From an uncultured Clostridia bacterium (GTDB taxonomy: Bacteria > Bacillota > Clostridia > Oscillospirales > Acutalibacteraceae), in NCBI GenBank assembly GCA_937876375.1, contig CALEHY010000005.1, forward strand, positions 1-59,546: DNA of 59,546 bases. Direction: 5' to 3'. The notes under the pieces were generated by a model that had not been told where the DNA came from, ran no database searches, and was given only the letters and a program-made list of their open reading frames with translations. Position 1 is the stretch's first letter. Every line of letters begins with the position of its first letter. Below are positions 24,791 to 33,531 of the stretch, piece after piece. Both the position numbers and the translations under genes were made by a program.

Positions 24791-27199
24791 ATGGATTATA
24801 ATTTTAAACAAAGCGAATTAAAATGGCAAAAGCGCTGGGAGGATGAGGGTGTATTCCACGCTCAAGACAACTCTTGTAAGAGAAAGTTTTATGGTCTTGT
24901 AGAGTTCCCATATCCATCTGGTGCTGGTATGCACGTTGGTCATATCAAGGCTTATTCTGGTCTTGAGGTTGTATCAAGAAAGAGAAGACTTGAGGGCTAT
25001 AATGTACTGTTTCCAATCGGATTTGATGCATATGGTCTACCAACAGAGAACTATGCTATCAAGACTGGTATCCATCCACGTAAGGTTACCGATATGAATA
25101 TCGAAAAGTTTACTAGCCAGCTAAAGAGAGTAGGCTTCTCATTCGACTGGACTAGAGTTATCGATACTACAGAAGAGGGCTACTACAAGTGGACCCAGTG
25201 GATTTTCCTAAAAATGTTTGAGAACGGTCTTGCATTCCGTGACAAGACATTAGTTAACTATTGTCCATCTTGTAAGGTTGTTCTTTCAAATGAGGATTCA
25301 CAGGGTGGCAAGTGTGATATCTGTCATTCTGACGTTGTGCAAAAGTCAAAGGACGTATGGTATCTTCGTATTACAGAGTATGCTGACAAGCTACTTGAGG
25401 GTCTAGAGAAGGTTGACTATCTACCAAATGTTAAGCTTCAGCAGGTTAACTGGATTGGTAAGTCAAGAGGTGCGTTCGTTACATTCTCACTCAATGAGGT
25501 ACCAGAGAGCTTTAAGATTTACACAACAAGACCTGATACACTATTTGGTGTAACATTTATGGTTATGGCACCTGAGCATCCAATTATTGATAAGTATAAG
25601 GACCAGATTGCCAATATGGACGAGGTTACTGCTTATCGTGCAGAGTGTGCAAAGAAGACAGAGTTCGAGAGAACACAGCTAGTTAAGGACAAGACTGGCG
25701 TTAGACTAGAGGGCTTCACAGCAAAGAATCCAGTTAACGGCAAGGATATCCCTATCTATATCTCTGACTATGTTATGATGGGCTATGGTACTGGCGCAAT
25801 TATGGCTGTTCCAGCACACGACCAGAGAGACTATGATTTTGCAAAGAAATTTGGTATCGATATTATCGAGGTTATCAAGGGTGGCGACATTTCAGTAGAG
25901 GCTTATACTGGCGATGGCGAGATGGTTAACTCTGGTTTCCTTGATGGTATGGATAATAAGAAGGATTCTATCGCAAAGATGATTGAGCACCTTCAGGCAC
26001 AAGGCATTGGCGAGGGTGGTGTTCAGTACAAGATGAAGGACTGGGCATTCAATCGTCAGCGTTATTGGGGTGAGCCAATTCCTATCGTTCATTGTGACAA
26101 GTGTGGTATGGTTGCTGTTCCTTATGATGAGCTTCCACTACGACTACCTAATGTTGAGAACTTTGAGCCTGGTCAGGATGGTGAAAGCCCACTTGCAAAG
26201 ATTGAGGATTATGTAAACTGTAAGTGTCCAAAGTGTGGTGGCGATGCAAAGAGAGAGACTGATACTATGCCACAATGGGCTGGCTCTAGCTGGTATTTCT
26301 TAAGATATATTGATCCACATAATGATACAGCACTTGCTGATATGGATAAGCTTAACTACTGGGGTCCAGTTGATTGGTACAATGGTGGTATGGAGCATGT
26401 TACTCGTCACCTTATCTATTCTCGTTTCTGGCACAGATTCTTATATGATATTGGTGCTGTTCCATTTGAGGAGCCATATCTAAAGAGAACTGCACAGGGT
26501 CTTATCCTTGGTCCAGATGGTGTAAAAATGTCAAAGTCTAGGGGTAATGTTATCGACCCTAATGTTGTTGTTGACGAGTTTGGTGCAGACGTTCTTCGTA
26601 GCTATGTTCTATTTATGGGTGACTACGAGCAGGCAGCTCCTTGGAGTGAGTCAAGCGTTAAGGGCTGTAAGAGATTTATCGACAGAGTATGGAAACTACA
26701 AGACATTCTTGTTGATGGCGATGAGTATTCTGATGAGCTCGTTACACCAATGCACAGAACTATTAAGAAGGTTACTAACGATATCGAGGCTATGAAGTTT
26801 AATACAGCAATCGCTGCTGTTATGACACTACTTAACCAGATTTATGAGGCTGGCAAGATTAACAGAGCAGAGCTTCGTGATCTTCTTGTTATCATCAACC
26901 CATTTGCTCCTCATATCACAGAGGAAATGTGGGAGACACTTGGCTATGGCGAGATGCTAGCCAAGGATGGCGAGTGGCCAAGCTATGACGAAGCAAAGAC
27001 AGTAGAGAACACTGTAGAAATCGTTGTTCAGGTTATGGGCAAGGTTCGTTCTCGTATCACTATCGCTGTTGATATGCCACAGGATGAGGTTATCGCTCTT
27101 GCAAAGGCTGATGAAAAGGTAGCAGAGCTTATCGATGGCAAGACCATCAAGAAGGAAATCTATGTTCCTGGCAAGCTAGTTAATATCGTTGCTATCTAA
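24791..27199 (+). CDS. leuS: Leucyl-tRNA synthetase
   Basis: The 802-aa class I synthetase charges tRNA-Leu. HIGH appears as HVGH in YPSGAGMHVGHIKAYSG (about 38-54) and KMSKS as GVKMSKSRGNVIDP. Between them are a zinc-ribbon pair (CPSC...CDIC), the CP1 editing domain and a second four-Cys cluster (CDKCG...CPKCG). The length is usual for Firmicutes. GGAGGAAGG precedes the ATG. The 44-nt gap upstream is too short for a T-box leader, so no leucine-responsive riboswitch is present here. A strong terminator follows. Confidence 0.97.
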   Translation: MDYNFKQSELKWQKRWEDEGVFHAQDNSCKRKFYGLVEFPYPSGAGMHVGHIKAYSGLEVVSRKRRLEGYNVLFPIGFDAYGLPTENYAIKTGIHPRKVTDMNIEKFTSQLKRVGFSFDWTRVIDTTEEGYYKWTQWIFLKMFENGLAFRDKTLVNYCPSCKVVLSNEDSQGGKCDICHSDVVQKSKDVWYLRITEYADKLLEGLEKVDYLPNVKLQQVNWIGKSRGAFVTFSLNEVPESFKIYTTRPDTLFGVTFMVMAPEHPIIDKYKDQIANMDEVTAYRAECAKKTEFERTQLVKDKTGVRLEGFTAKNPVNGKDIPIYISDYVMMGYGTGAIMAVPAHDQRDYDFAKKFGIDIIEVIKGGDISVEAYTGDGEMVNSGFLDGMDNKKDSIAKMIEHLQAQGIGEGGVQYKMKDWAFNRQRYWGEPIPIVHCDKCGMVAVPYDELPLRLPNVENFEPGQDGESPLAKIEDYVNCKCPKCGGDAKRETDTMPQWAGSSWYFLRYIDPHNDTALADMDKLNYWGPVDWYNGGMEHVTRHLIYSRFWHRFLYDIGAVPFEEPYLKRTAQGLILGPDGVKMSKSRGNVIDPNVVVDEFGADVLRSYVLFMGDYEQAAPWSESSVKGCKRFIDRVWKLQDILVDGDEYSDELVTPMHRTIKKVTNDIEAMKFNTAIAAVMTLLNQIYEAGKINRAELRDLLVIINPFAPHITEEMWETLGYGEMLAKDGEWPSYDEAKTVENTVEIVVQVMGKVRSRITIAVDMPQDEVIALAKADEKVAELIDGKTIKKEIYVPGKLVNIVAI

Positions 27200-27216
27200 T
27201 AAAGATAATTAATAAT

Positions 27217-27256
27217 TTATAAAGCCCCCTTTATCAAAGGGGGCTTTATCTTTTTT
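27217..27256 (+). terminator. Rho-independent terminator of leuS
   Basis: ATAAAGCCCCCTTT pairs with AAAGGGGGCTTTAT across a 3-nt loop (about 27219-27249), followed by CTTTTTTAT. It ends the long housekeeping operon. Confidence 0.93.
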
Positions 27257-27390
27257 ATATACGACTATTTGATTTTATTTATTCTTACGGTTATTTTGGT
27301 ACTGTGATAACTATAAACAAAAAATAAAATATTTTTGAATTGCTTGTAATATAATAATTTTTATGATATTTAGTAATTGAGGTGAATTTT

Positions 27391-27834
27391 ATGAAAAATG
27401 AAAAATTAAAAATTGGGTTTTTAATTATTGGTAGTTTTCTATTTGAATCTGGTTTTTATTGGCTAACAAGTACAATTATTGGATATTTTTCATCTAATAA
27501 TTATTTACCTTCAATTATCTTTTTGATTTTTACATTTCTTAATTATCTTGTCATTTTGCCAATAGTTTCATTAAAACTACTTACCAATCCTCAAAAAGTT
27601 TTTGTTCCAATTTTATTATCTAGTATATTGTTTAATATTGCTACTGTAATTGGGTCATATACTTATTTATGTCTTGTTATTATAAACCCTAACTATATGT
27701 CTCTTTGCTTTCTGTTTGAAAACTTTTTTGCAAATGGAACTATGATGAACATTATATTTTATGGTGCACTTGCATTTCTTACTTTTTCGAAGCCATTAAT
27801 GCTAAAATTAGTGTTAAATATGAAATCCAAGTAA
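27391..27834 (+). CDS. Small AT-rich membrane protein, unknown
   Basis: I do not recognise this 147-aa protein. It has about four hydrophobic segments (roughly 8-30, 38-68, 70-100 and 108-135) and few charged residues. The start is the ATG at 27391 with GAGGTG 7 nt upstream; the GTG at 27382 is part of that site. Its codons are clearly different from the neighbours: AAA rather than AAG, TTA, ATT and TTT dominate. It stands alone between a terminator and repeats, which fits recent arrival by transfer. No function can be given. Confidence 0.65.
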   Translation: MKNEKLKIGFLIIGSFLFESGFYWLTSTIIGYFSSNNYLPSIIFLIFTFLNYLVILPIVSLKLLTNPQKVFVPILLSSILFNIATVIGSYTYLCLVIINPNYMSLCFLFENFFANGTMMNIIFYGALAFLTFSKPLMLKLVLNMKSK

Positions 27835-27840
27835 TCAAGG

Positions 27841-28040
27841 GTTATCGCAATATTTTAGATATGTGCAATCGTAGGGGAGGGGCTTGCTCCTCCCGTTTAA
27901 TATACGCAATTCAAACAAAAAACGCATATAAGACGGACAAGGCAAGCCATGTCCCTACAAACTCCTGTTACAACCACCTTGTCGCAACATTTTAGATATG
28001 TGTAATCGTAGGAGAGGAGATATCATCCTCCCATTAAATA
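27841..28040. repeat. Cluster of three related palindromic intergenic repeats
   Basis: Copy A (27841-27900) and copy B (27979-28038) are direct repeats of about 60 nt sharing TTTTAGATATGTG-AATCGTAGG and a GGGAGG...CCTCCC palindrome. A third copy (about 27915-27965) is inverted: on the minus strand it reads GTAGGGACATGGCTTGCCTTG, close to GTAGGGGAGGGGCTTGCTCC of copy A. They look like small non-coding repeats of the REP/MITE kind. No open reading frame is seen here. Confidence 0.65.
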
Positions 28041-28042
28041 AA

Positions 28043-28074
28043 AACAACGGAGTAGCATTTGCTACTCCGTTGTT
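28043..28074 (-). terminator. Terminator of the carbohydrate operon
   Basis: A perfect 14-bp stem AACAACGGAGTAGC/GCTACTCCGTTGTT with an ATTT loop lies after the GH18-type gene; on the minus strand it is followed by a T-rich run. Confidence 0.9.
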
Positions 28075-28086
28075 TGTTGTTTTGTA

Positions 28087-29325
28087 TTAAGCTAGAGGCT
28101 TGCCTTTTTTTGCTGTTTCTATTGCGTTGAATAGTGATTTTTTGTTGCTTGCTGGTGCATCGCAAGAGTAATGCCATATCATCACTCCACCTAGATCTCT
28201 GTCGATTGCCCAGCTTGTTTTTTCGTATACCATAGCTGGTGTGTTGTATGAGAACGTAAGACCAGTTGCCTTGTCGTAGCAGAGTCCATTTTCATCAATT
28301 CTGTTCACGTCGCCATTGTATCCGTACCAGTATGCACCATGATTTGTTGGTCTACCGTAGAATGGGATACCCAAATCTAGCTTCTTCTTATCATATCCTA
28401 GCATAATCATTCGCAAGATATCTCTTTTTGCTTGGCTGACTGTAGCGTGATTGCCATCATCGTCCCAAGTGTCATATGCCATAACCTCGACCATATCGAG
28501 CACATTCATACCCTCTGGTGACTGCTTTGTGTTCCAAGGCGAAATTGCTGCACCGATAATGTACTTGCTTCCTAGCTTTTTGTCTAGTCGAACAAGAAAA
28601 TCATCAAAATCGTTCCAGTATTGTTTCTTCAATGGGTATTCGTAGTCGAAGAATACACCATCGAATTTGTATGTCTTAACAAGATTTAGAATATTCTGCT
28701 CTAGCTTTCCTGATGCAAATGCATTTGAGTGCCTTGTTGCTTGGTCTACCATCTGGTCCTCCCAAACGTCAGATGAACTCTGTGAGCCAGGACCAAGCAG
28801 GTTGATATGTATTCTAGCTTTGCTACCGCTAGCCTTGATAGCTTTTTTGATATTGTTTAGGCGTAATGAAAAGTCATTATCCTTCCATACGCTACCATCT
28901 TCAGAAAAGCCAGCTATACCGAACACGATAATATCTGTTTGCTGTGCTAGGTGTGATTTGTCGATATTAGCATAGTTGTTTAGACTTTGGTTTGCAACTA
29001 GATATGATACAACACGGAAATTCTTTGCCTCTGTAGATTGTGGCTTTGTGGTGGTGTGTTTCTTTGTTGTCTGTGCTGTGGTAGGGGATTTTGCTATCTT
29101 TGTTGTGCTTCTTGCGACAGCAGTATATCCACCTGCAACAGCAGGCTGAGTTGCTTTTTCGGTTGTGGTAGTAGCTTTTGTAGTAGTTTCTGGTGCTTCG
29201 GTAACAACCTCTGTAGTCGTTTCTGCTGTTTCTGGCTCTGCCTTTTTGCTACAAGCAGAAAAGCTACATACTAGCAAAAGTGTTGCTAAAAATATTGCTA
29301 TTACTCGTTTGTAGTTTCTTTTCAT
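28087..29325 (-). CDS. GH18-type glycoside hydrolase lipoprotein
   Basis: The 412-aa protein starts at 29325 (GGAGG upstream) with a lipoprotein signal (SFSAC, Cys25), then a Thr/Lys-rich linker to about residue 98, then a GH18 barrel. The catalytic strand reads FDGVFFDYEYP (221-231): Asp222, Asp227 and the proton donor Glu229 are kept, while the middle Asp of the DxxDxDxE motif is Phe225. Further strands VMAYDTWDD and GVMIWHYSCDAP support GH18. Relatives include chitinases, peptidoglycan- or glycan-directed endo-N-acetylglucosaminidases, and binding proteins. It is the last gene of an operon behind GH31 and a carboxylesterase, 5 nt after GH31. Confidence 0.82.
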   Translation of the reverse strand: MKRNYKRVIAIFLATLLLVCSFSACSKKAEPETAETTTEVVTEAPETTTKATTTTEKATQPAVAGGYTAVARSTTKIAKSPTTAQTTKKHTTTKPQSTEAKNFRVVSYLVANQSLNNYANIDKSHLAQQTDIIVFGIAGFSEDGSVWKDNDFSLRLNNIKKAIKASGSKARIHINLLGPGSQSSSDVWEDQMVDQATRHSNAFASGKLEQNILNLVKTYKFDGVFFDYEYPLKKQYWNDFDDFLVRLDKKLGSKYIIGAAISPWNTKQSPEGMNVLDMVEVMAYDTWDDDGNHATVSQAKRDILRMIMLGYDKKKLDLGIPFYGRPTNHGAYWYGYNGDVNRIDENGLCYDKATGLTFSYNTPAMVYEKTSWAIDRDLGGVMIWHYSCDAPASNKKSLFNAIETAKKGKPLA

Positions 29326-29330
29326 CGACT

Positions 29331-31601
29331 TTAATCCTCCCAAATTATAAGCTTTCTGTCGTCCCATAGTCTAATGCTTGGTGTGTATTTTATCTTGCCA
29401 TCATTTGTGTAGTGAACGGTTACACTGTCCTTGTCACACTTAATGTCGAAATTAAGTAGTACACAGTCTCCGTCCTTGTATCCGTAGCCATCACCGTCAT
29501 CGTCAAAATATCTTGCCTTGAATTCTCCATTTTCTACTGGATAGATATTGAGCACAATTTCTGGCTTTGTGCCGAACTCACAGTTACTATCGTCACTTGG
29601 AATGACAGAGCCAGCCTTGATGAAATATGGCATCTCGTCAGTAGGGTTGATGGTGAGCTCTACCTCTTGACCACCCTTGTATAGCTTGCTACCTAGATAC
29701 CAGTCATCAGCTTTTGGTAGATACGCCTTGACCCTGTTTTTGCCTTCGTCAAAGACACAGGTTGCTAGTATATCTCGTCCTAGCATAAATGACTCGCATT
29801 TGTCATCAGCGTCATCGTAGTATAGCATTAGTGGAGCGTTGATAGGCTCTTCATTTTCTACAGAATTGTATGCACAGTTATATAGATATGGTATTAGTCG
29901 TCTTCTTTGCTTGAACAGTGACTTAACGCTGTCGATAATATCATCGTAGCTCCATGGCATTGTTGCGCTGCCATCAGCATTCCACGAATGAATAGTAAAT
30001 CTTGGCTCAAAAATACCGTGCTGTAGCCATCTTAACAGTAGCTCTCTGCTTGGCATATCACCACTGAAACCGCCCAAATCGTGACCGTAAAAATGCAGAC
30101 CACTCATACTCATTGTTAGTCCAATATTGTGACAGTATCTTAAATCCTCGAATGCAGAACGATTGTCACCAGACCAGGTTTGCGCCAGTCGTCTTGCACC
30201 TATACCACCACTACGAGTTGATAGAAATGGTCTCTTGTTTGGCAAAGCATCTATCTGCGCACTGTATGATGATAAGTTCATAAGATATGTAAGTGTTGGA
30301 CGAATGTCGCAAGCTCTGACTTTTTCGCCAAATCCATTTGCAATGGCGTCAGTGTCCTTAATATCGAACTCGTTATTGTCATTCCATGTGCAGATGATAC
30401 CAAAATCGAGCAGCTTTTCTTTTACCTGCTTTGACCAAAAATCGAATGCCTCGTCATTGGTGAAATCGAGATAGCTACCATATCCATCCCAAAATTGAGT
30501 GATAAAAGGTGTGCCGTCAGGATTTTTTACAAACCAACCATTAGCATTTATCATATCGTACATTGGATGACCGGTCAAAAAAGCAGGCTTGATATTTGGT
30601 ATAATCTTAATACCATTGTCAGCAAATTTCTTGATGAATTCCTGTGGGTTAGGGAACTTGTCGTAGTTCCAGTTGAACACGCATCTCTGATTACCGATAG
30701 AGGTGTATCCAGATGATAGGTAGAAGCCTTGACAGCTTAGCCCTAGCTCCTTTACCTTATCTAGAAATTCATTCATCTTGTCGTTGCTGTCTGGTGCGTC
30801 AGTGTACGCCATTGTGCTTGCACAGTAGTCAAAGCTCCATTTTGGTGGGAATGCCTGCTTGCCACATAATGCACCAAATTCTTTGATTATATCTAGCTTT
30901 GAGCCAAAGAAAACATAGTAAACTATGCAATTATCATCAGTTTTAAAATATTTGTATGGCTCATAGTAGTTGTTGTGCTCTCTGCCCAAATCGATATAGC
31001 TTGTTGCAGATGTGTCGTAGAATATTCCGTATGCACCGTTCTCTGTGTCGCATACATAAAATGGTATATGTTTATATAGTGGGTCAGAGCTTTTGGCATT
31101 GTATCCCATACTGTCAGTGGTCTCGATTTTATATGAGCCTAGAGCTTTGTTTAGCTCACCAGCCTTGTCACCTAGACCAAAGATTTTTTCACCATTTTCA
31201 CGGGTGATATAGTGATATTTTTCGTTGCCAAATTCCTTTTCAATATTATATGCAAGTGGTGCTCTGTCGGCAAAAATACGCTTGCCATTCTTGCTGTATG
31301 ATAGCAGAAAATTTGCCCTGTTTATGCTGATTTCAACCCCACAGCCTAGCACGATTTTGTTGTCTAGCACTTCGCCATCTGGGTTAAATCCAACTGTGCT
31401 AATTCTGCTTCTGCCATCTCTTGACAGTTCGTTTTGTGGATTGATATTAAAGGTTGGCAGCATAGTGGCGTTGTCGTCATAAATCGCTACTCTAACACAG
31501 CTTTTGCTGACTATATCAATCCTTGCATTTGTGCTGTCGCATCTGTATTGAACAAAGGATTTGCCCTTGCTGATTTCAAAAAAATCGTGGTTATATTTCA
31601 T
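29331..31601 (-). CDS. GH31-family alpha-glycosidase
   Basis: The 756-aa protein is a GH31 retaining alpha-glycosidase. The nucleophile region is TWNDNNE (Asp408) and the acid/base region is TWSGDN (Asp479), followed by GHDLGGFSGDMPSRELLLRW. GH31 includes alpha-glucosidases and alpha-xylosidases; specificity cannot be settled by eye. There is no signal peptide, so it acts inside the cell on imported sugars. The start overlaps the end of the carboxylesterase gene (TAATG), so the pair is translated together. Confidence 0.92.
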   Translation of the reverse strand: MKYNHDFFEISKGKSFVQYRCDSTNARIDIVSKSCVRVAIYDDNATMLPTFNINPQNELSRDGRSRISTVGFNPDGEVLDNKIVLGCGVEISINRANFLLSYSKNGKRIFADRAPLAYNIEKEFGNEKYHYITRENGEKIFGLGDKAGELNKALGSYKIETTDSMGYNAKSSDPLYKHIPFYVCDTENGAYGIFYDTSATSYIDLGREHNNYYEPYKYFKTDDNCIVYYVFFGSKLDIIKEFGALCGKQAFPPKWSFDYCASTMAYTDAPDSNDKMNEFLDKVKELGLSCQGFYLSSGYTSIGNQRCVFNWNYDKFPNPQEFIKKFADNGIKIIPNIKPAFLTGHPMYDMINANGWFVKNPDGTPFITQFWDGYGSYLDFTNDEAFDFWSKQVKEKLLDFGIICTWNDNNEFDIKDTDAIANGFGEKVRACDIRPTLTYLMNLSSYSAQIDALPNKRPFLSTRSGGIGARRLAQTWSGDNRSAFEDLRYCHNIGLTMSMSGLHFYGHDLGGFSGDMPSRELLLRWLQHGIFEPRFTIHSWNADGSATMPWSYDDIIDSVKSLFKQRRRLIPYLYNCAYNSVENEEPINAPLMLYYDDADDKCESFMLGRDILATCVFDEGKNRVKAYLPKADDWYLGSKLYKGGQEVELTINPTDEMPYFIKAGSVIPSDDSNCEFGTKPEIVLNIYPVENGEFKARYFDDDGDGYGYKDGDCVLLNFDIKCDKDSVTVHYTNDGKIKYTPSIRLWDDRKLIIWED

Positions 31602-32932
31602 TAGAATTCAGCCCCTTTGTTCGAGAATGTATTTTTGAAGAATACCTTTGTGTCCATTGTCATTGGCTTTGTGCTTTCACAAAATCTCATTGGCATCTTT
31701 ATACCGTCAGTCCACTGTGGTATCTCGTCACAGTTAGGATCACCAGTCTTGATGAATGAGTGAAAGGCAGAGCTAATCTCTCTTGAAATTTTGTAATCGA
31801 TATCTTCAAATGGTCTCCAGTTGTTTCCTAGTGTGCAGAATGCATATAACAAATCACAGCTGTGCCATGCACCACTGTTGTCACCAGGCAAATCACGGAA
31901 GAAATTGTAAACATAGCATTTTGCACCAGCTTTTTTTGCTGATTTGGTCCATTTCTTGGTCAGCATTTCTAGTACGATTGGTGCCATATCGGTAGAGGTG
32001 ACACCAAGAATATATTCCATATTGCTTGGTATAGTTTTCATATTAAAGCTGTCCTTGGTGATTATCTCACCATCAACAACTGGTAAGGTATATAGCATAC
32101 TCTTTTTGTCACTCTTGCAAGCGTCGGACCAAGCGTAAAACAGTGTCTTTTCGTCGACAGATTTTAGCTCGTCGATGCTCTTAACACCAGCATTTGCTAT
32201 GATGGTGTCCCAAAATGCTCTTGTTTTTTCTGGTGAGGTTGGCTTTGCAATAGCTCTTTGTAGTCCAGCACCACTCATAAGGATTGCTCTCTTGAACATA
32301 CCCTTACACATAGGGGATGAAATGAGTATATCGACACTCATAGCACCAGCACTCTGTCCTATTAGAGCGATATTGTCCTTGTCACCACCAAAGCCATCAA
32401 TATTATTGATTATCCAGTTGATAGCAGCAACTTGATCATACAGACCGAAGTTACCGTCGGCACCTTTCAAATCCGGGTGAGAGCAAAAGCCAAATGGACC
32501 AAGACGATAGTTCATAGCAACGAAGATAATACCATTTTCTGCAAAAGCCTTGCCATAAATATGACCCTCGTTTGCACTGCCACCAGTGAAGCTACCACCA
32601 TGAATATAGATAGCTACCGGACAACCCTTCTTGTCCTTTGGTGCCCAAATGTTTAGGAATAGGCAGTCCTCACTGTATGTGAATTCTAGTCCCTTTCTGA
32701 ACTCCTTGTGATAGAATGCGTTGCATTTTTCGTCGTCCTCAAAGCCTCGTCTTTGGTATGAGCATTCGCCCCATTCGGTAGCATCGATTGGCTCATCCCA
32801 TTTTGTTTGTAGAACTGGCTTTTCCCATCTGTTAGCCTTGGCATATTCTATACCTCTAAATTCAGCATAGCTATCCTTATCAAGACCAATTATCTCTCCA
32901 CCATTAGTGGTGATTTTTACTGTGTTTTCCAT
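31601..32932 (-). CDS. Type-B carboxylesterase
   Basis: The 443-aa alpha/beta hydrolase belongs to the carboxylesterase/para-nitrobenzyl esterase family. The oxyanion loop is YIHGGSFTGGSA, the nucleophile elbow is GQSAG, and the likely catalytic His is in GAWHSCDLLYAF. It is somewhat shorter than the usual 490-540 residues because the region around the acid residue is compact. There is no signal peptide. Being first in an operon with GH31 and GH18, it may remove acyl groups from a glycan before hydrolysis; that is inference. GAGGTG precedes the ATG. Confidence 0.9.
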   Translation of the reverse strand: MENTVKITTNGGEIIGLDKDSYAEFRGIEYAKANRWEKPVLQTKWDEPIDATEWGECSYQRRGFEDDEKCNAFYHKEFRKGLEFTYSEDCLFLNIWAPKDKKGCPVAIYIHGGSFTGGSANEGHIYGKAFAENGIIFVAMNYRLGPFGFCSHPDLKGADGNFGLYDQVAAINWIINNIDGFGGDKDNIALIGQSAGAMSVDILISSPMCKGMFKRAILMSGAGLQRAIAKPTSPEKTRAFWDTIIANAGVKSIDELKSVDEKTLFYAWSDACKSDKKSMLYTLPVVDGEIITKDSFNMKTIPSNMEYILGVTSTDMAPIVLEMLTKKWTKSAKKAGAKCYVYNFFRDLPGDNSGAWHSCDLLYAFCTLGNNWRPFEDIDYKISREISSAFHSFIKTGDPNCDEIPQWTDGIKMPMRFCESTKPMTMDTKVFFKNTFSNKGAEF

Positions 32933-32952
32933 AATTTCACCTCGTTACTATT

Positions 32953-32981
32953 ATTATATATCAATACATTGCTTTTTTCAA
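32953..32981 (-). promoter_or_regulatory. Predicted promoter of the esterase-GH31-GH18 operon
   Basis: On the minus strand TTGAAA (32981-32976), 17 nt, TATAAT (32958-32953). It is divergent from and 10 nt away from the regulator's promoter, so a single bound protein could affect both. Confidence 0.7.
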
Positions 32982-32991
32982 TGCCTTGTCT

Positions 32992-33020
32992 TTGACATAT
33001 TGATTGTAATGTATTATAAT
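32992..33020 (+). promoter_or_regulatory. Consensus sigma-A promoter of the ArsR/SmtB gene
   Basis: Perfect TTGACA (32992-32997), 17 nt, perfect TATAAT (33015-33020). Such a strong promoter on a repressor gene fits autorepression, but no clear 12-2-12 operator palindrome stands out from the AT-rich background. Confidence 0.8.
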
Positions 33021-33047
33021 AATAAAAAATGTTCGAGAGGTGATATT

Positions 33048-33413
33048 GTGCACGAGCATAAGGATATCGAAATGTGTGAGGATAATTGTGTACACGAGTC
33101 CTTGCTAAAGATAGTTAATGATACTATGCCTGATGAAACGGAGCTGTACGATTTGTCAGAGCTTTTTAAGGTGTTTGGTGATTCTACAAGAATCAGAATA
33201 TTGTTTGTATTGTTTGAGGCAGAGGTATGCGTTTGCGATTTGGCTCAAGCGCTCAATATGACCCAGTCTGCAATATCTCATCAGTTGAGAATTTTAAAAC
33301 AGTTCAAGCTAGTTAAGAGTAGACGAGATGGCAAATCTGTGTTTTACTCTCTTGCAGATGACCATGTTCGTTTAATTATTGCACAAGGTCTAGAGCATAT
33401 CGAAGAGGAATAA
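33048..33413 (+). CDS. ArsR/SmtB-family metal-responsive repressor, GTG start
   Basis: The 121-aa protein (GTG at 33048, GAGGTG 7 nt upstream) is a winged-helix metal sensor. The C-terminal helix reads DDHVRLIIAQGLEHIEEE: Asp, His two later, His eleven after that, Glu three further. This is the alpha-5 zinc site pattern of SmtB (D104, H106, H117, E120). The helix before the DNA-reading helix has EVCVCDLA, the ELCVCD-type alpha-3 site, and the N-terminus is rich in His and Cys. So both zinc-type and soft-metal-type ligands are present. No metal pump gene is adjacent. It is monocistronic, with a strong promoter and terminator. Confidence 0.9.
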   Translation: MHEHKDIEMCEDNCVHESLLKIVNDTMPDETELYDLSELFKVFGDSTRIRILFVLFEAEVCVCDLAQALNMTQSAISHQLRILKQFKLVKSRRDGKSVFYSLADDHVRLIIAQGLEHIEEE

Positions 33414-33423
33414 GCGTTACAAA

Positions 33424-33457
33424 AAAAGCAGTTTTTTAAAACTGCTTTTATTTTTTT
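33424..33457 (+). terminator. Terminator of the ArsR/SmtB gene
   Basis: AAAGCAGTTTT (33425-33435) pairs with AAAACTGCTTT (33438-33448), followed by a TATTTTTTT tract. Confidence 0.9.
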
Positions 33458-33458
33458 A

Positions 33459-33487
33459 TTGTATATTATAATATAATGTGTTATAGT
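33459..33487 (+). promoter_or_regulatory. Possible promoter of glyA
   Basis: TTGTAT (33459-33464), 17 nt, TATAGT (33482-33487), 45 nt before the start of glyA. The region is AT-rich, so the match is only moderately convincing. Confidence 0.35.
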
Positions 33488-33531
33488 ATTATTTGTATAA
33501 GTATAATTTGTGCGACATAGGAGGATAAAAA

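Noticed and set aside
27841..28040. CRISPR array
   Set aside because: There are only three diverged copies, one inverted, with irregular spacing and palindromic units; this is not a CRISPR.
29040..29260. Cys-rich 78-aa frame on the plus strand
   Set aside because: It is an artefact of the Thr-rich linker of the GH18 lipoprotein read on the opposite strand.
33458..33531. Possible glycine riboswitch before glyA
   Set aside because: About 75 nt of AT-rich sequence without the tandem aptamer motifs.
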